DNA of 64,000 nt from Norana najaformis (Eukaryota > Annelida > Clitellata > Crassiclitellata > Hormogastridae). The translations under genes and the position numbers were made by a program. Shown here one piece after another: positions 45,144 through 57,430 of this stretch. Each line of letters begins with the position of its first letter. Position 1 is the stretch's first letter. A model generated the notes under the pieces. It was given only the letters and a program-made list of their open reading frames with translations, had not been told where the DNA came from and made no database searches. The stretch is taken from NCBI GenBank assembly GCA_964023275.1, contig OZ029914.1, forward strand, positions 31,565,351-31,629,350, given 5' to 3'.

Positions 45144-46809
45144 ACGTTTTCCTCTAAAGGCCTACAGTCGAGGTGATCTTCTACTCAGGTTATACTATTA
45201 TAAATTGTCCACGAAGAGTAGATACTCGATGTAGGATTACAGTTCCGCCTTTCGCGTATTGCCATTTTATTTGCACAGAACTGCCGGCAAAGTATTGGCC
45301 TTAGATGAAGACTCTAGTGACCAATATGGCTGAATTCTTTCGCGCCGGTATACATTAATACCAAATTGTGTCGGTCGGTCACTCTCCAAAATCGAAATCA
45401 GCACAAAGACCTCGTAGTAGCAAGAGACTGAAACAGGAAATCATTCACCACATCTGCATTCAGATGGTCTGGAAACGTTGGCGCCTGCTGCTTGATTGGC
45501 GCTAGAGTAATAATCCTCACACCAAACCATCGTTGCCGTTTGCCTAAAAAGCAAACCTCGTTTCGGACCAGAATTCGCGATACGCTTAAGCTTAATTTGC
45601 GTGCAATTTAAGTGCACTGTGTGGTAGAATAAAAGCACAGAATAAGCGTGGGATCGTTTCCGCCGTCAAGGCCCGCATCCCCTGCGATTTATGTAGATCT
45701 GGGGAGGATTCTGTTGACATTTTATCGTGCAATGTTATCCGTGGATCGCCTGTCGCCATGATGACTCGCCTTCACCGAACGACCGCTAGCCTCGAAAGAG
45801 TCCATTGCACTGCACCGAGTAAGATTTAGAGTCAGTGCCGGTGTTAGCTTCGGAATTAATGAAATTAGTATTGAAGGTTTAGTTACACATGCGTGCCGCT
45901 ATGGTCTACGATTACCGATTCTTACCGTATCTGGTGCGATGTACTCATCTACCAAGCTACATGCTGACCCGTCACTGTTTGCGATAACGTCGCCAAATTA
46001 TACTCGATATATAGCCCAAACACCGGACGACCGTCGTCCAGATAAACGTTTCCCGTTCCTAGGGAAATGCTATTTGGACGGAGCTTAATTTTCCGGTCGA
46101 AGATCGCAATATAATCTAGACGTCATAACAAATGAAAGATCGCGGCCTTTTTTCCGCTTATGAACGTCTCCTTTTCTTCAACAGTGCAGCACCGATTGTG
46201 CAAACGGCTACCTTTGTTGACTTGCACTCAAACGATGTGCATCAAAATTATAAGATATCTTGAAGCCTGTGAAAATTGTTAAAGTACATCGGTCCAATGG
46301 CCGATTGCAGTAAGCCGAAAGTGTCCAGTTGCTATAGCGATCACACGAAACCACCGCAATAACACTTCATGTTTATATGCATAGAAACAATGGAATCAAT
46401 TGAAAATATATATAAATAAAGGCTTCTGAGAGATAGCATAGACAGCATACATGATCAGCTCAGTCATACGAGATATCGAAATTAGCCAAGACGAAATTGT
46501 ACGTTGACATCACACGATATACATAGCGAACGATTAAATATGCGTTGTAATTTCAGTTTAAATACATCAGAAGCGTGACAGTAACAGTGGATGACAATGA
46601 AGTATGACATTTCCGAGCTTTGGCATGACGTAGGCCTAAAGTATTTGCATAAAGATGGCTTTAACTTTTGCACTTTGAAAACCGAAAATGAGGCGACGTA
46701 GGCCAATATACAACAGCGGCAGAACATTTGACGAAATATAAAACTCAGGCGTGCATAAGGACCGAAACGGAGCCATCTTGGCCGCAGCGAAGAATACGTA
46801 GCAATGACG

Positions 46810-47024
46810 TCATACTCTGACGTCACCGTTGTTGCAACATTTGCATAAGGAGTTGGACGCCGTTTGCGCCACGTCATCGACGCACATACACAGCGCCCCT
46901 GCGAAGAAAAACCCGGCGGCGCCGCACCCGAGACCGTATCCGTATCCGTAAGAGTGTCCTGACATCTTGCGCTCGACCTCGATAGCGACCGAGTAGACGG
47001 CCAGAGAGACGATCGTGCTGAGCG
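46810..47024 (-). CDS. Terminal exon of the claudin-like gene (TM3 end, TM4, tail)
   Basis: The frame begins two bases after the acceptor and runs 70 codons to TGA. GC- and CpG-rich coding sequence contrasts with the AT-rich flanks, supporting a constrained exon. It is not visible as an ATG-initiated ORF, because an overlapping minus-strand frame (46877-46482) obscures it. Confidence 0.7.
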
Positions 47025-48327
47025 CTGAAAAGATCGAGAGGAGCCATGTTAGCTCATCGCTTCATCGGTTGCATTAATCTCCAGGACACACTGTATAGGT
47101 CTACGGATCGCGAATCAGAGTACACACACACACACACACGCACACACACATGCACACATCCATATCAACCTGGGTTGATGCACAAAATGGGCGCTATAAA
47201 ACGCCTCCATTAAATTACAATAAATTCTGTTTACAAGAAATTACCCAACTCACGTGACTTGACACCAATATTTCATATCATATGTCCAAATGCATCGCAG
47301 TTACTAGGTTCCTGCGTGCCTATATATCGATGCTTCAAGTTACTAGGCTTCTGTATGTGCTGTATTCTGGTCGTCATGATGAATTTACTGTTCCAAAAGC
47401 GCATGCAGGTTATGACCCGCGCGTAACTGCATGCAGGCAGTACGAAATATTCCGCACATAAAGAATACTTGCTGTGAACCTATGCAGAGGGAACTGCTGT
47501 TCACAGGGGCCTTCTTTATAAGACAAGAGCCTAAACTAATACTTCTCTCTGTCTCTTTCTCTACCGCTCTCATTCTCTCTGGCTGTGTGTTTTCCTGCTT
47601 CTGTCTGTCAGTTAAACTTATTTTCTTTCCCCAATGTTATTTTAAATTATTTTCTTTTCTTTTGTTCTAAATTTTTACAGAGCCAATATCTAATAGATGA
47701 TCCTTCCTTACTTCCTTCTGGCTGGAATTAATCCCTCCTAGGGGAGGGATCAGCCATACGAATTCTTCTTTTCCATTTGTTTCTATCTCCAGTATCTTCT
47801 TTCTTCAGTCTGAGAAGCTTTAGTTCTTGTTGAATCATGTCTCCCCACCTCTTCTTTTGTCTTCCCCGATTGCGGCGTCCATAAACAAACCTCTGCTGTC
47901 ATAATTCTTTTAATGCATCTAATAGATGATGATTCTCAGCAATTGTGCTTTAAGAACTTTTTCAAGGTCCCTACCAAGAGATCGTTTCAAAAAAGACTCA
48001 AAAATACACGCGAGGTTCTTGTGTTTACGTCTTTATAAACTTTGGAGTTTCTAGAAAGACGCTATATAAATGGCCAGGTGCATAAATCACTTACAGAGAT
48101 ATTTACATCCGGCTTTGTTAGGCAAGCGCAGAGCCATCACAAGCAACAGGAAGACTAAAATTAAACACGATGCCTACCGCATATGAGATAGATTTCTCCC
48201 GCGGAGTTGAAGTAGTAGATCTTTTTCTGAAGGGATGTCGAACAGAGACCGAACAGCGACAGAATCGTCGCCAGGGGGCCAAACGCCAAAGCGAATAACA
48301 AAAGACCAATAACACACGTCTGCCAAA
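46810..48327 (-). CDS. Four-transmembrane protein of PMP22/claudin type, last two exons
   Basis: On the minus strand, exon 48327-48178 (150 nt, phase 1 to phase 1; acceptor TTTCTGAATGCAG, donor GCG|GTAGGC) joins exon 47024-46810 (acceptor GATCTTTTCAG, stop TGA 46812-46810). Together they give 121 C-terminal residues. Hydrophobic segment 1 (CVIGLLLFALAFGPLATILS) matches TM2, followed by a short KK loop. IYLICALSTIVSLAVYSVAI matches TM3. A short loop with SYGYGYG precedes YGLGCGAAGFFFAGALCMC as TM4, then a cytosolic tail with a CKCC cluster. The spacing and the G-Y/W-G entry into TM4 are typical of the PMP22/EMP/claudin and LHFPL-like tetraspans, which act in cell junctions or as channel auxiliaries. 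The exon with TM1 and the W-GLW-C-C loop must lie at higher coordinates and was not found. Subfamily unresolved. Confidence 0.65.
47703..47890 (-). mobile_element. LINE family B C-terminal fragment
   Basis: The minus strand reads RRNRGRQKKRWGDMIQQELK, then LLRLKKEDTGDRNKWKRRIR and MADPSPRRD*. The RGR-KKRW pattern is a common LINE ORF2 C-terminal signature. The stop region forms a quasi-palindrome CCCTCCTAGGGGAGGG. Confidence 0.78.
48178..48327 (-). CDS. Penultimate exon of the claudin-like gene (TM2 to start of TM3)
   Basis: It codes for a split codon, then WQTCVIGLLLFALAFGPLAT and on to SAGEIYLIC. The donor phase matches the terminal exon, giving an uninterrupted IYLICALSTIVSLAVYS across the junction. 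An alternative upstream boundary is possible, because the frame stays open to about 48355. Confidence 0.62.
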
Positions 48328-48454
48328 CTGCATTCAGAAACAGACAGAATACCACAGAATACCATCAGTGATGATATATCGGGCCTACAGTTTTTATAGT
48401 GTGTTGTCGTCTTTGCTGCTGTTCATGTATGTATGTATGAATGTATGTCTGTAT

Positions 48455-48575
48455 GTAGGGGTCAGCCATATGTAGGTAAGTAAGTATGTGTGCATGTATG
48501 TAAGTATCTCTCCTTCTGGCTGGAATTAATCCCTCCAAGAAGGGGTCAGCCATATCTAGGTAAGTATGTAAGTGT
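48455..48575 (-). mobile_element. Two LINE family B terminal units in tandem inside a microsatellite
   Basis: GGGGTCAGCCATATGTAGGT at 48458 is followed by (GTAA/GTAT)n and then a second unit, TCTCTCCTTCTGGCTGGAAT to CAGCCATATCTAGGTAAG (48508-48566). It is flanked by (GTAT)n on both sides (48421-48660). Confidence 0.68.
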
Positions 48576-49484
48576 GCACGTGTGTATGTATGTTTGTAGG
48601 TACATGCATGTATGTATGCATGTATGTATGTACGTACGTACGTATGTATGTATGTATGGTTTGACATCGTGGAAAACAGTCTTTTCAAAACCCGTTTACC
48701 AAATGGATCCAGATTCCAAACAAATTATGCAGATACTTTCGTGTCGCAATACTGAAACACGTCTTCCCAAAATACAAGCTGTCAAGCAGATTGGAGTAGG
48801 CTTAGCATGCTGTAGTCTGTACCTAACTTTTACTCAACCATTCTTTTTTGAAATCTTTTCTCAAGCACAGCATTACTTTGCGTATCATCAGCTTTACGTT
48901 TTGATGTTTTGATTTTACTTTGATTCAAGTTTGTTGTTATGTCTGGCACGTTAATCTGTTAATATTCGTTCTTTCAATATTCAAATGAAGGTAAAATGTT
49001 TAAATTTAAACTCTATATTTGAAATACACCCACGGGTGGAAAATGTTTTAACAAACGACGGCTAAAATTAGCACGTGGAGCGAACATGCCAATCTCGTAT
49101 GATTAATATAAAGATCGAAAGGCTTTGGCCGAAAATTTGGAAAGACCGACAATGTTACCGGAAGCGAATATTCAAAAATGTTATAGCGCATTTTTAAATA
49201 CACAGTTTGCGTCTTTGTGCGCAACAGGAAGAAGTTCTGCGCTGCGACTTTATAAGTTATGCGCAGTTGGGCGTTGCGAAGCTTAGAGGGAACATTGGTA
49301 GGTAGGTATGCTTCTATTTAAGTATGTATCTATCTATGTATCTCTTTATGTTTCTATGTATCTACGCATCAATCTACCAATCTGTATATCCATCTATTTG
49401 TGTGTCTGTCTGTATGTATGTATGTATCTGTCTGTCTGTATGTCTGTATGGTTGTCTGTCTGTCTGTCTATCTATCTGTCTATT

Positions 49485-49645
49485 CATTTAATATAGCGCC
49501 TTCTAAGTACCTCATAAAAGCGCTGCCTCCACAAGCCCAGGTGGTGGTAAAGTTCATTAAGAACAAAATTTAGTTCATCGGTAAGCAAACAGAGCTCAGA
49601 ACACTTGGAAAGTTATCACTGGGCACTCACACCAGTGGTGACCTT
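49485..49645 (-). mobile_element. Retroposon 3' end (family F) abutting a TATC/TGTC microsatellite
   Basis: AATATAGCGCCTTCTAAGTA and then CCTCATAAAAGCGCTG. Related ends are at 12325-12360, 15785-15830 and 59990-60090. The simple repeat at 49308-49490 starts exactly at its 3' edge. Confidence 0.5.
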
Positions 49646-49734
49646 TGATGCTGCTACTGCTGAAGGTGATGACGATGACGACGATGACGACGATGACGGC
49701 GGCGGCGACGACGACGACGATGATGATGGCTACG

Positions 49735-49911
49735 ATGGTATTAGCCTTGCTGCGGTTGTTTTAGGTAACGATCTTTTATAATTAACTAAAACATGGTATT
49801 AGCCTTGCTGTGGTTGTTTTAGGTAACGATCTTTTATAATTAACTAAAACATGGTATTAGCCTTGCTGTGGTTGTTTTAGGTAACGATCTTTTATAATTA
49901 TTAACTAAAAC
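49735..49911 (+). repeat. 58-bp tandem triplication
   Basis: ATGGTATTAGCCTTGCTGCG begins at 49735 and recurs at 49793 and 49851 (with TGTGG for TGCGG). The last copy has an extra ATT. It immediately precedes the LINE at 49912. Confidence 0.93.
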
Positions 49912-50710
49912 ATGATGAAATTATACATTTGGGTCATTTGTTCGATATCGTGCATTGTGCAGGTCCTGATGATATTGACCCTCGTATAGCCAGTCCAAAT
50001 TTACATACTGTTGCGACTCCCTTATCCCAAATTGTTAATTGTTGGTTCTCCGCTGGAATTGTCCCATTAAGTCTGAAAGTTGCAAAAGTGATTCCTGTAT
50101 TTAAAAATGGAAATAAAGAAGGCCTTACTAATTATCGACCAATTTCAATTTTACCATTCCTCTCCAAAATCTTTGAAAAATTAATGCATGATAGACTATA
50201 TAGTTATATAACAAAAATGAATATTTTATACCACCAACAACATGGATTTTAGACGGGCCACTCCACATCTACATATGTCACTAATTATCCATCCTGGCTA
50301 AAGAGACTTGTTCTGCTTCAAAAACGAGTTGTCTGCATAATCTTAGGAAGATCCCCTTATCCTTCTTCGGAAAAAATTTTCATACCTTGATATTTTGAAA
50401 ATCTATCAGATAAATAAATTACAGATTGGTGAATTTATGTATCGGTTCGCACACAACTTCCTTCCTTCTACCTTCTCTGGTTATTTTTATTGAACTTTGA
50501 GTACCACACTTATAATACCAGATCGAAGGGTAATTCTCATAGAAGTTATGCCCGCACAAACACTCGTCTATTTTCTATTAAATGCTTTGGTCCTTCTTTA
50601 TGGAACAATTTATCTCATGACATCCGTATTCTGCCCAATATAAAATTATTTAAACAGTATATACGCGCATATTTGAATGAACACAATAAGCGAATTTATA
50701 CTAATTAATT
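49912..50710 (+). pseudogene. CR1/Jockey-like LINE with internal deletion
   Basis: PDDIDPRIASPNLHTVATPL, then LKVAKVIPVFKNGNKEGLTN and YRPISILPFLSKIFEKLMHD identify the RT finger region (49929-50252). After a stop and a gap the sequence resumes at 50290 with the thumb (LVLLQKRVVCIILG) and ends with FGPSLWNNLSHDIRILPNIK at 50590-50660. RT motifs A to C are deleted. The 5' junction directly follows a 58-bp triplication. Confidence 0.78.
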
Positions 50711-51339
50711 CATTTTGTTAGTGAAGATATTTTGGTTCTTATTACAAAGATTCTGTTTGCCCAAGTCCAGTTGGACTATAGGCCTATTAAGTCGATTATC
50801 TGTCATTTCAAATAGAATTCCATGTGACATTATTTGTCATTTCAAATAGCATTCCATGTGACATAGGAATCCCAGATAAGCGGAACATGGTTCTTGCTGT
50901 GCCTGCCTGTTGTATCCCACCTGTATTTTCTGTAATATATTTTATGCTGTTGTTTTTTCTGTGGCGCAATAAAAGAAATGAAATGGATTGCGCTAAAATT
51001 ATATTGTCATCAGTCATGTGGTGTGCCTATATGTAGGCATACTGTTGTAATAGCATATAAAATCTGCAGCTCAAAGAGAAACAGACAAACCCACCGAGGA
51101 AGAAAGAGAGCATGTCTGGAAAACGATTAGAGAAGTATAGAGTCAGAATTCCGATATTTCAATAGAAAACACTGCTGCTGCTGATTCATCAACCTGTCCA
51201 CATTAACTCTTAATAATGTTCTGGAGAAATCGCACATTAATGTGGCTGGCACGCAATATATGCATTAACTGCAGAGTAATAAAGCTATGTGACTGTAGCT
51301 TTTGGTCAAATTATATTATTATTATTATTATCATCATCA

Positions 51340-51475
51340 TCATCACTGCATTTATTACGAGCGCAAGGTCAGTAAATGTGAATCTGAGGCGCAAAACAAT
51401 TGAGAATGAAGGACTTGTTTGAGGTCCCTACACATTAACCGCCTAAGAGGAGTCTCGAACCCGTCTTGTGACTTT
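51340..51475 (-). mobile_element. SINE family C body fragment
   Basis: TTATTACGAGCGCAAGGTCA and then GAATCTGAGGCGC, GACTTGTTTGAGGTCCC and GAGTCTCGAACCCG. The right end has the inverted B box. On its left, which is its 3' side, it begins in an (ATT)n/(ATC)n microsatellite. Confidence 0.55.
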
Positions 51476-51961
51476 TCACATGATTAGTGTATATAAGCTG
51501 TCTGGTGGCAGGCAACATTAAATGTGTTTTGTCGCCAGACAGCAATGTCTGTAGTCTTTCCACAGCCACACTAGTGTTTTTCTGAGCAGATAATATAGTT
51601 TTAAGAGTGGATAGACAATGTATACTGGTACCTACAATACAAATATCAAATCATTAGTCTGGCAGTTGGTTGGTCAGAGGTCCGACGACGAAATCTCCTC
51701 GAGTTGTTATTCCGGGATTTAATTGCAATTAGGCCAACGCAGCACTGAACCAAGCAAGTCACGCTGAAGTTCGCGCAATTCCGTCTCGCCTCCGGGTTTC
51801 TAAACCACCGGCTGCCCATCGTTTCGCCTGCCCCCAAGGGCCCACCATCCTCGCCGACTGCTGCTGCTGATGCCGCGTTTAGTGTGGAAAATGGAGGAAA
51901 AGCAATTTACAAAATAGCTCATGCTTTTCGCCTTAATTTCATAGAGCATCGTCGTCTTCGT

Positions 51962-52015
51962 CGTCATCATCATCATCGTAGTAGTAGTAGTAGTAGTAGT
52001 AGTAACAGTCGTCGT
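51962..52015 (+). repeat. CGT/CAT/AGT trinucleotide block
   Basis: TCGTCGTCATCATCATCATC followed by (GTA)n. Confidence 0.85.
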
Positions 52016-52839
52016 CGTGGATTCTTCCAGTTCGCGCTTGACTTGATTCGGGCAAGCAGCTTCATCAATAAATGATTACAGTGATCCACCACTGGGAACA
52101 ACCGTGACTCAGTGGAGTCAGTATACTAGGATGAAGCGTACAATCTAGATATATATATACATATACGCATACACATAGTAATATGCATATATATAAACAC
52201 GTGAATGTGCATATGCATACAAGCACAACACAGGCATGAGGCCCAGACGCAAAACCATTCCAATGGAGGCTAAATAAACCAGGGCAATGGATCGCTTTAT
52301 TGCATGCTGCATAGTGCGTATACAGCTTGTCCACACCACGATTACGCAGATATATAATACGTATGCACACGGGTCTACATATATGCATATATTTGTGTGT
52401 ATATATATTATATATGTATATATTTGGTACACTCCCGTAGTTCACACGTGCGACCGATTATAAAGTAAGCCGAAAAAGTTATTGAGTTTCTAAGTCAGGA
52501 TCTTACCGGAAATCTGCGCTATGTACTATTTAATTGATAATGCACCCTGATGTTAAACTCCATTCCCATAATATATGAATTTATTATTGGTTATATTCTC
52601 TACAGAAATTCCAATAATGTCTTGTTTAATCTCACCCACCTCAGTTTACGTGTTGAGACAATTGCAGCTTACTAATATATGTTCACTATGTATGCATTGT
52701 GTTAATGATTGGCAGAAATCATTATCTTGCGCTTTATCTGAAAGTGTATGCCATCTGAAATGTTGGTGGGATAGCATACTGTGTCATTCTGAAGATGACA
52801 TTTAGTATTGTACGCAACACATTGTTACTACATTCCCAT

Positions 52840-53835
52840 TCAGTCAAATTGTGCATGATAAGGATTTTGTTGACCCTATCTCTTCAGCTGCAATTAGTCT
52901 GTCACCTGCGTATACTCAGTCGGATGGTTCAGTATTTATCTACATCACTGGAGGGCGATCGGCCACTCCTAAATAATGAGAATTTAGATCTTGGTGGTAA
53001 TTTATAATTTGTAAACGGTTTGTGTCGGAGCTCATACAGGACTCCTTCATCACTTGGGTCAAAGTTCAATTCTCAGAATTACAATACGTTTAGTCGTTTG
53101 CTGTCTTATACCACGAAATTTGATACAAAAAGTTTTCTTAGCCGGAGAATTTAATATTGACCTTTTAAGGTCCGATAATCATCTGTTAACACGTAACTTC
53201 TTAACCTGTTTGTCGCCATATCCTTCCTGCCATACTTTCGTTCAACTAGAATCACTGCAACTTCAGCTACCCACAAGTGCCCAAGGTTTTTTGAAGTTAC
53301 TAATCCTTTTTTCGAATCTTTTCGATTCTTCGATGGCTATAAATGATTTATCTGATCATCCTCCTATTCCCTATTCCGACCTGGGTTGATCTTAAACCTG
53401 TTCCATGTGGTTACCAAATTTCATATACTTCTAGACTGGTAAATGATGACTCAGTGAACCGTTTTCAGTCATTGCTCATGCAACTAGCATGTGCGCTGTT
53501 CATAGAACGAAATAAGACTGCTGATACCATTGCATTCCCAAGAGCGGTGGATGACCACATCATTATTGAAAACACAATTATACATAAGTATTGTACCCTC
53601 ACCAATACGGATAAGATAGGGCTATTCTACAACTAATCGGAATTATGCCACTGATAAAAATGTATGATAAGATTTCACAGCCTTTGATAACAATGCTTTT
53701 TTAATTGGCATACTTTTTACTTGGCCAAAGCTTTTGATAATATAAATCACAGCATTCTGCTGGAAAAAAGTGAAAGACATGGAGTGATTTTTCTATCTAG
53801 AAAGATGCTGCCTTATGTTAAATCGCGCAAGGACA
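52840..53835 (+). pseudogene. CR1/Jockey-like LINE, endonuclease to RT motif A
   Basis: Endonuclease remnants are FLAGEFNIDLLRSDNH (53120-53180) and a degenerate catalytic motif in INDLSDHPPI (53340-53370). RT motif A remains as LAKAFDNINHSILLEK at 53720-53770. The frame changes several times. The element breaks off near 53835 at a GACA-rich simple repeat, so the rest of RT is missing. Confidence 0.72.
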
Positions 53836-54094
53836 CAGACAGACAAGCAAGCAGACCGATGTAGACAGAGAAGAACAGAGGGAAAGAGAGAGAGATCTCG
53901 CTGCAGGATTTGAACATCTAAAAATTTCAGGGAATACGCTGATGTGACTGAACTAATCATTCAAGGAAACAAGGTTTTTGTGATAAAGTAATTGGCCGTG
54001 GATTACAGTTAGACAGTTATTACCGCTCTAACATATAACGACCGGCCAGTACTCCAGTGTTAGCGACGAGTCTCATCTGTATTCAAAGGCATAC

Positions 54095-54200
54095 TTATAT
54101 GTAATGTAATGTAAATTTCCGAAATGTCTCAGAGTCAGCTCACACAAAAGCTGCGCCAGGAAGACCAGCTTATTTACTGGCGCTATATCTAATCAGGTCC
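54095..54200 (-). mobile_element. SINE-like family E copy
   Basis: CACACAAAAGCTGCGCCAGG, then AAGACCAGCTTATTTACTGG and CGCTATATCTAATCAGGTCC. It matches 63310-63425. On the minus strand it ends in a TTTACATTACATTAC tail. Confidence 0.6.
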
Positions 54201-54229
54201 GAAAGAGCCAGGTTACACTTCTTCGAATA

Positions 54230-54520
54230 ATGAGACAGACAGACAGACAGACATATTTCACATACAGTATAAATATGCAAAAACTCAGAAAGAACACAGA
54301 GATGGAACAGACAGACACACGGACACACACACAGACACACACAGACAGATGTACAAGCAGCAGACAGACAGACTGACGGACGGATGGAGTGACGGACAGA
54401 CGGACAGACAGACATACAAACAGACCATCAGACAGACAGACGAACATACAGACATACTACAGACAGACCATCAGACAGACGGACAGACGAACGGAAGGAC
54501 GGACAGACAGAAAAGAGAGG
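54230..54520 (+). repeat. (GACA)n-rich tract
   Basis: GACAGACAGACAGACA, (CACA) and (GACG) variants over 290 bases. Confidence 0.88.
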
Positions 54521-55064
54521 GAGTCACAGAGACATAGGCTTAAACGCAGAAAAGAACGACATTGAGCACAGAAAACAGTCCTCATCTGAATGATTTAAGT
54601 TTATGTATTGGAGAATTGCATTCCATGGGATTCTTTGGATACGTTGCGATATTACATCGCTCGGCAGTCCTTTTATTTTGATAAATTGATATAGCGCTGC
54701 TGATTCTATAAATAGACAAATCGGTTCATCTGCATATTCATCACGACAGCTTCCTGATTGCTCGCGGGTCAGGAGCGTCGAAGGGTTTTTCAAATGTGTC
54801 ACAATGTAGAGCGGCCCGCTCTGCTTCTTTTATAGTCTATGCCTTGTGAAAGTACACAGGTAATTGTATCAATATTTTAGCTGTCATAGATAAACATATA
54901 TCCTCGGATCCGAAGAACAACGTGAACTGTTAATAGCCATTTTCTTGAACGCTTTTATCAGTGTAAACATATCACATGGCCCGCTTAGACTATAGATTTG
55001 CAGCCTTGCAGACGACAGGCGATATAGTTTGGTTCTCAGTTTCTGCGTAATTATGCCTAAGAGA

Positions 55065-55183
55065 AAGTGAAGTTCCATGTCCTATGCGGAACGAAGGAGA
55101 GGCGCTCATTTCCGCTCTGTCGGCCTTAAGCCGGCAATGGACAATCTCAGGGTCCTGGTTATGCGACCATTGCATCACAGGAC
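55065..55183 (-). mobile_element. Body of the SINE seen at 676-780
   Basis: The reverse complement shares ATCCAGGAC/AACCAGGAC, TTGCCGGCTTAAGG and ATGAGCGCCTC with 676-780. Both copies translate in the same frame with VHCRLK and ASP-F, so the body may derive from a coding element. Confidence 0.6.
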
Positions 55184-55576
55184 TTGCAGTTCATTCAAAT
55201 AAATGTATACATATTATTTAGATGCACAAGTGTGCCTACTACTTCTGCAAAAATTTGAAAAAGTACTTAGCTTTGCGTTTGGTTTCTAAAGAAACAAAAT
55301 GCTTTGAAAGTATTGACTTTATCTACGAATTGTAACACTTCTATAGAAGGAAATCTTCAGTTGAAAATACAGACCTAGCGAAAAGTTACGACAGTTAGAG
55401 TCTTTAAATGAAGATGGAGTAAGAGTAGAGGATCCCCAATTTCTTTCGGGATTCTGGAATTCTATGTCGCACGGAATAGGTGATTATACCTGGTGAGTAG
55501 CAAATTTGAAGACCAAGAATTAATGAATATTAAGAGATTAACGTACCAAGCATCAAAAATATTTATTTTTTATTTA

Positions 55577-56470
55577 TTTATACAGACCACTTATATAGCG
55601 CCCCTTCAAGAAAACTACTCAGAAGCGCTCCCAAACCAACCTCGGCGAAAAAGAACAGTCTTAAGAGAAGAATAGAAGATAGAAGTAAAATCCCGGGGTA
55701 GAAGACGTAGAGTAACATGAAGTCCATTCCAGAGGGTTGGGCCAGCAACAGAGAAAGCACGACGCTGCATGGTCGAGGTGCGAGCGCGAGGCAATAATAG
55801 ATTACCACTAGCAACGGAGCGAAGAGAAGCATGTCCCAAATTGGACCGGACAGGTAGGCAAAGCTCCCTCAAGTAAGAGGGGGCAATACTCAACAAAGAG
55901 TTCCAAACAAAGACGATGACCCTATAGTTCCGGGCACAAAAGCCGTACATCAGGGAGTCCTACATATGAAGAAGAGCAGTAATCCAACCGACTAGTGACA
56001 AATGCATGAACCAGAGTCTTAGATGAGGTGATTGAGAGAGAACGTGAGACAACACGAAGTCGCCGTAGCTGGTAGTAGCAACTACGACAAAGACGATGTA
56101 CCTGAGCCTTAAAAGAGAGCTCCTGATCCAACTCAATGCCAAGGTGATAAACAATGACTGAGAAAGTTATGTGAGGAACTCTAAATGTAGTACAGGTAAA
56201 TTGATTTTAGCCAATTGCTGCCTAGTGCCCAACCAAATATATTGAGTCTTGGAAGGATTCAATCTCAATCGATTTGAAGACATCCAAGCCACAAGGGAGT
56301 CAGAAGCATAACACACAGCTCGAACAGCAGCTGCGAGATCAGAAGCAGAACAATGAACATAGGCCTGCACATCGTGGGCATAGGACTGGCTTGAAGCCGA
56401 GCAGGCGGGTAGCAAAGAGCTAAGGCCAAAAAATTTGAATCAGAGGGAAGAAGTGCAGCCTAAGGCAGTC
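55577..56470 (-). pseudogene. CR1/Jockey-like LINE, RT C-terminal half
   Basis: Minus-strand frames read WMSSNRLRLNPSKTQYIWLG, then FVTSRLDYCSSSYVG, later a thumb/C-terminal segment with SYLRELCLPV and FSVAGPTLWNGLHVTLR, ending GWFGSASE. The 3' UTR is short and ends GGGGCGCTATATAAGTGGTC followed by an A/T-rich tail. It is frameshifted in at least two places and lacks the endonuclease and the RT catalytic core. Confidence 0.8.
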
Positions 56471-56474
56471 TACT

Positions 56475-57175
56475 CGACAAATTGCAATCGCACTCCCTTT
56501 AACCGTTGCACTTGAAGGCTGCGAACCTAGAACACTCACATTTGTAAAGCTGTTGAACCAAGGACAACCACTTATGTATAACTGTCGAAGCTGAACCAAC
56601 TACAATGACATATGCATAGCTGTTAGTTCATAATCCGAGCATGAGTCGTTTGCTGGCCGCTGTTGTATTTTGTGCCCAGTCAAAATCTTGATCTCAAGAT
56701 TCAGTTTACGTGGATTTTCAGCACTGGCTGTTTCACTGAAAATGAGCAGCAGCCTTAAGGCACGGATTACCTTAGGCCTACATTATCCAGCGTTACACAA
56801 ATTTCCTCTTGAGTTTAAGCAAAAGTCAGCATTCATTTTTAGATGAACTTTGAGGTAAATGTAAAATGTATTATGTAGATGTTTATGTTTTCATAAAGCG
56901 ACCGGTCTGACCTCAATCCTGCTTATTTTAAAATGAATTTATAATCCATAACGCGCTGAATTTATTTTTACTACATTTTAATCTGCATTTCAATGAAGGT
57001 GCAGTTATGAGTAAACACAGTCGGACGGACGGACGAGCGGTTGACCATACCGCTCAGCTAAGCACCGGCGGGTCGCTAAAACGAAGGATAAATCACTCGC
57101 AGAGCATCGTAATTGGCGGTAAATAGCAGTCGCACTCACGCACACACGCACAAACACATACACACGTCAGTTTAG
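56475..57175. other. Intergenic, nothing recognised
   Basis: No coding or repeat signal. Confidence 0.5.
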
Positions 57176-57241
57176 GTATGTGCGTGGCTTCATCATCGTA
57201 TAGTAGACTGCATTTTCATCCTAAAATGCGCTTTATAAAAG

Positions 57242-57430
57242 TACACATACATGCATACATACATACATGCATACATACATACATGCATACATACATACAT
57301 GCATACATACATACATGCATACATACATACATATATGCATACATACTTACTTACTTACATATATATACCCCTACATGGATATATATACACCCCTACATAA
57401 ACAAATACATACATACATACATACATACAT
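57242..57430 (+). repeat. (CATA)n microsatellite with 16-bp higher-order unit
   Basis: CATGCATACATACATA repeats about five times, then plain CATA. It starts directly after AAATGCGCTTTATAAAAGTA, a retroposon-like 3' end. Confidence 0.88.

Noticed and set aside
46482-46877. 131-codon minus-strand frame
   Set aside because: It overlaps the claudin-like terminal exon in another frame and shows no motif.
54524-54802. 92-codon minus-strand frame
   Set aside because: It contains a retroposon-like end (AGCGCTATATCAATTTATC) in its middle and shows no protein motif.
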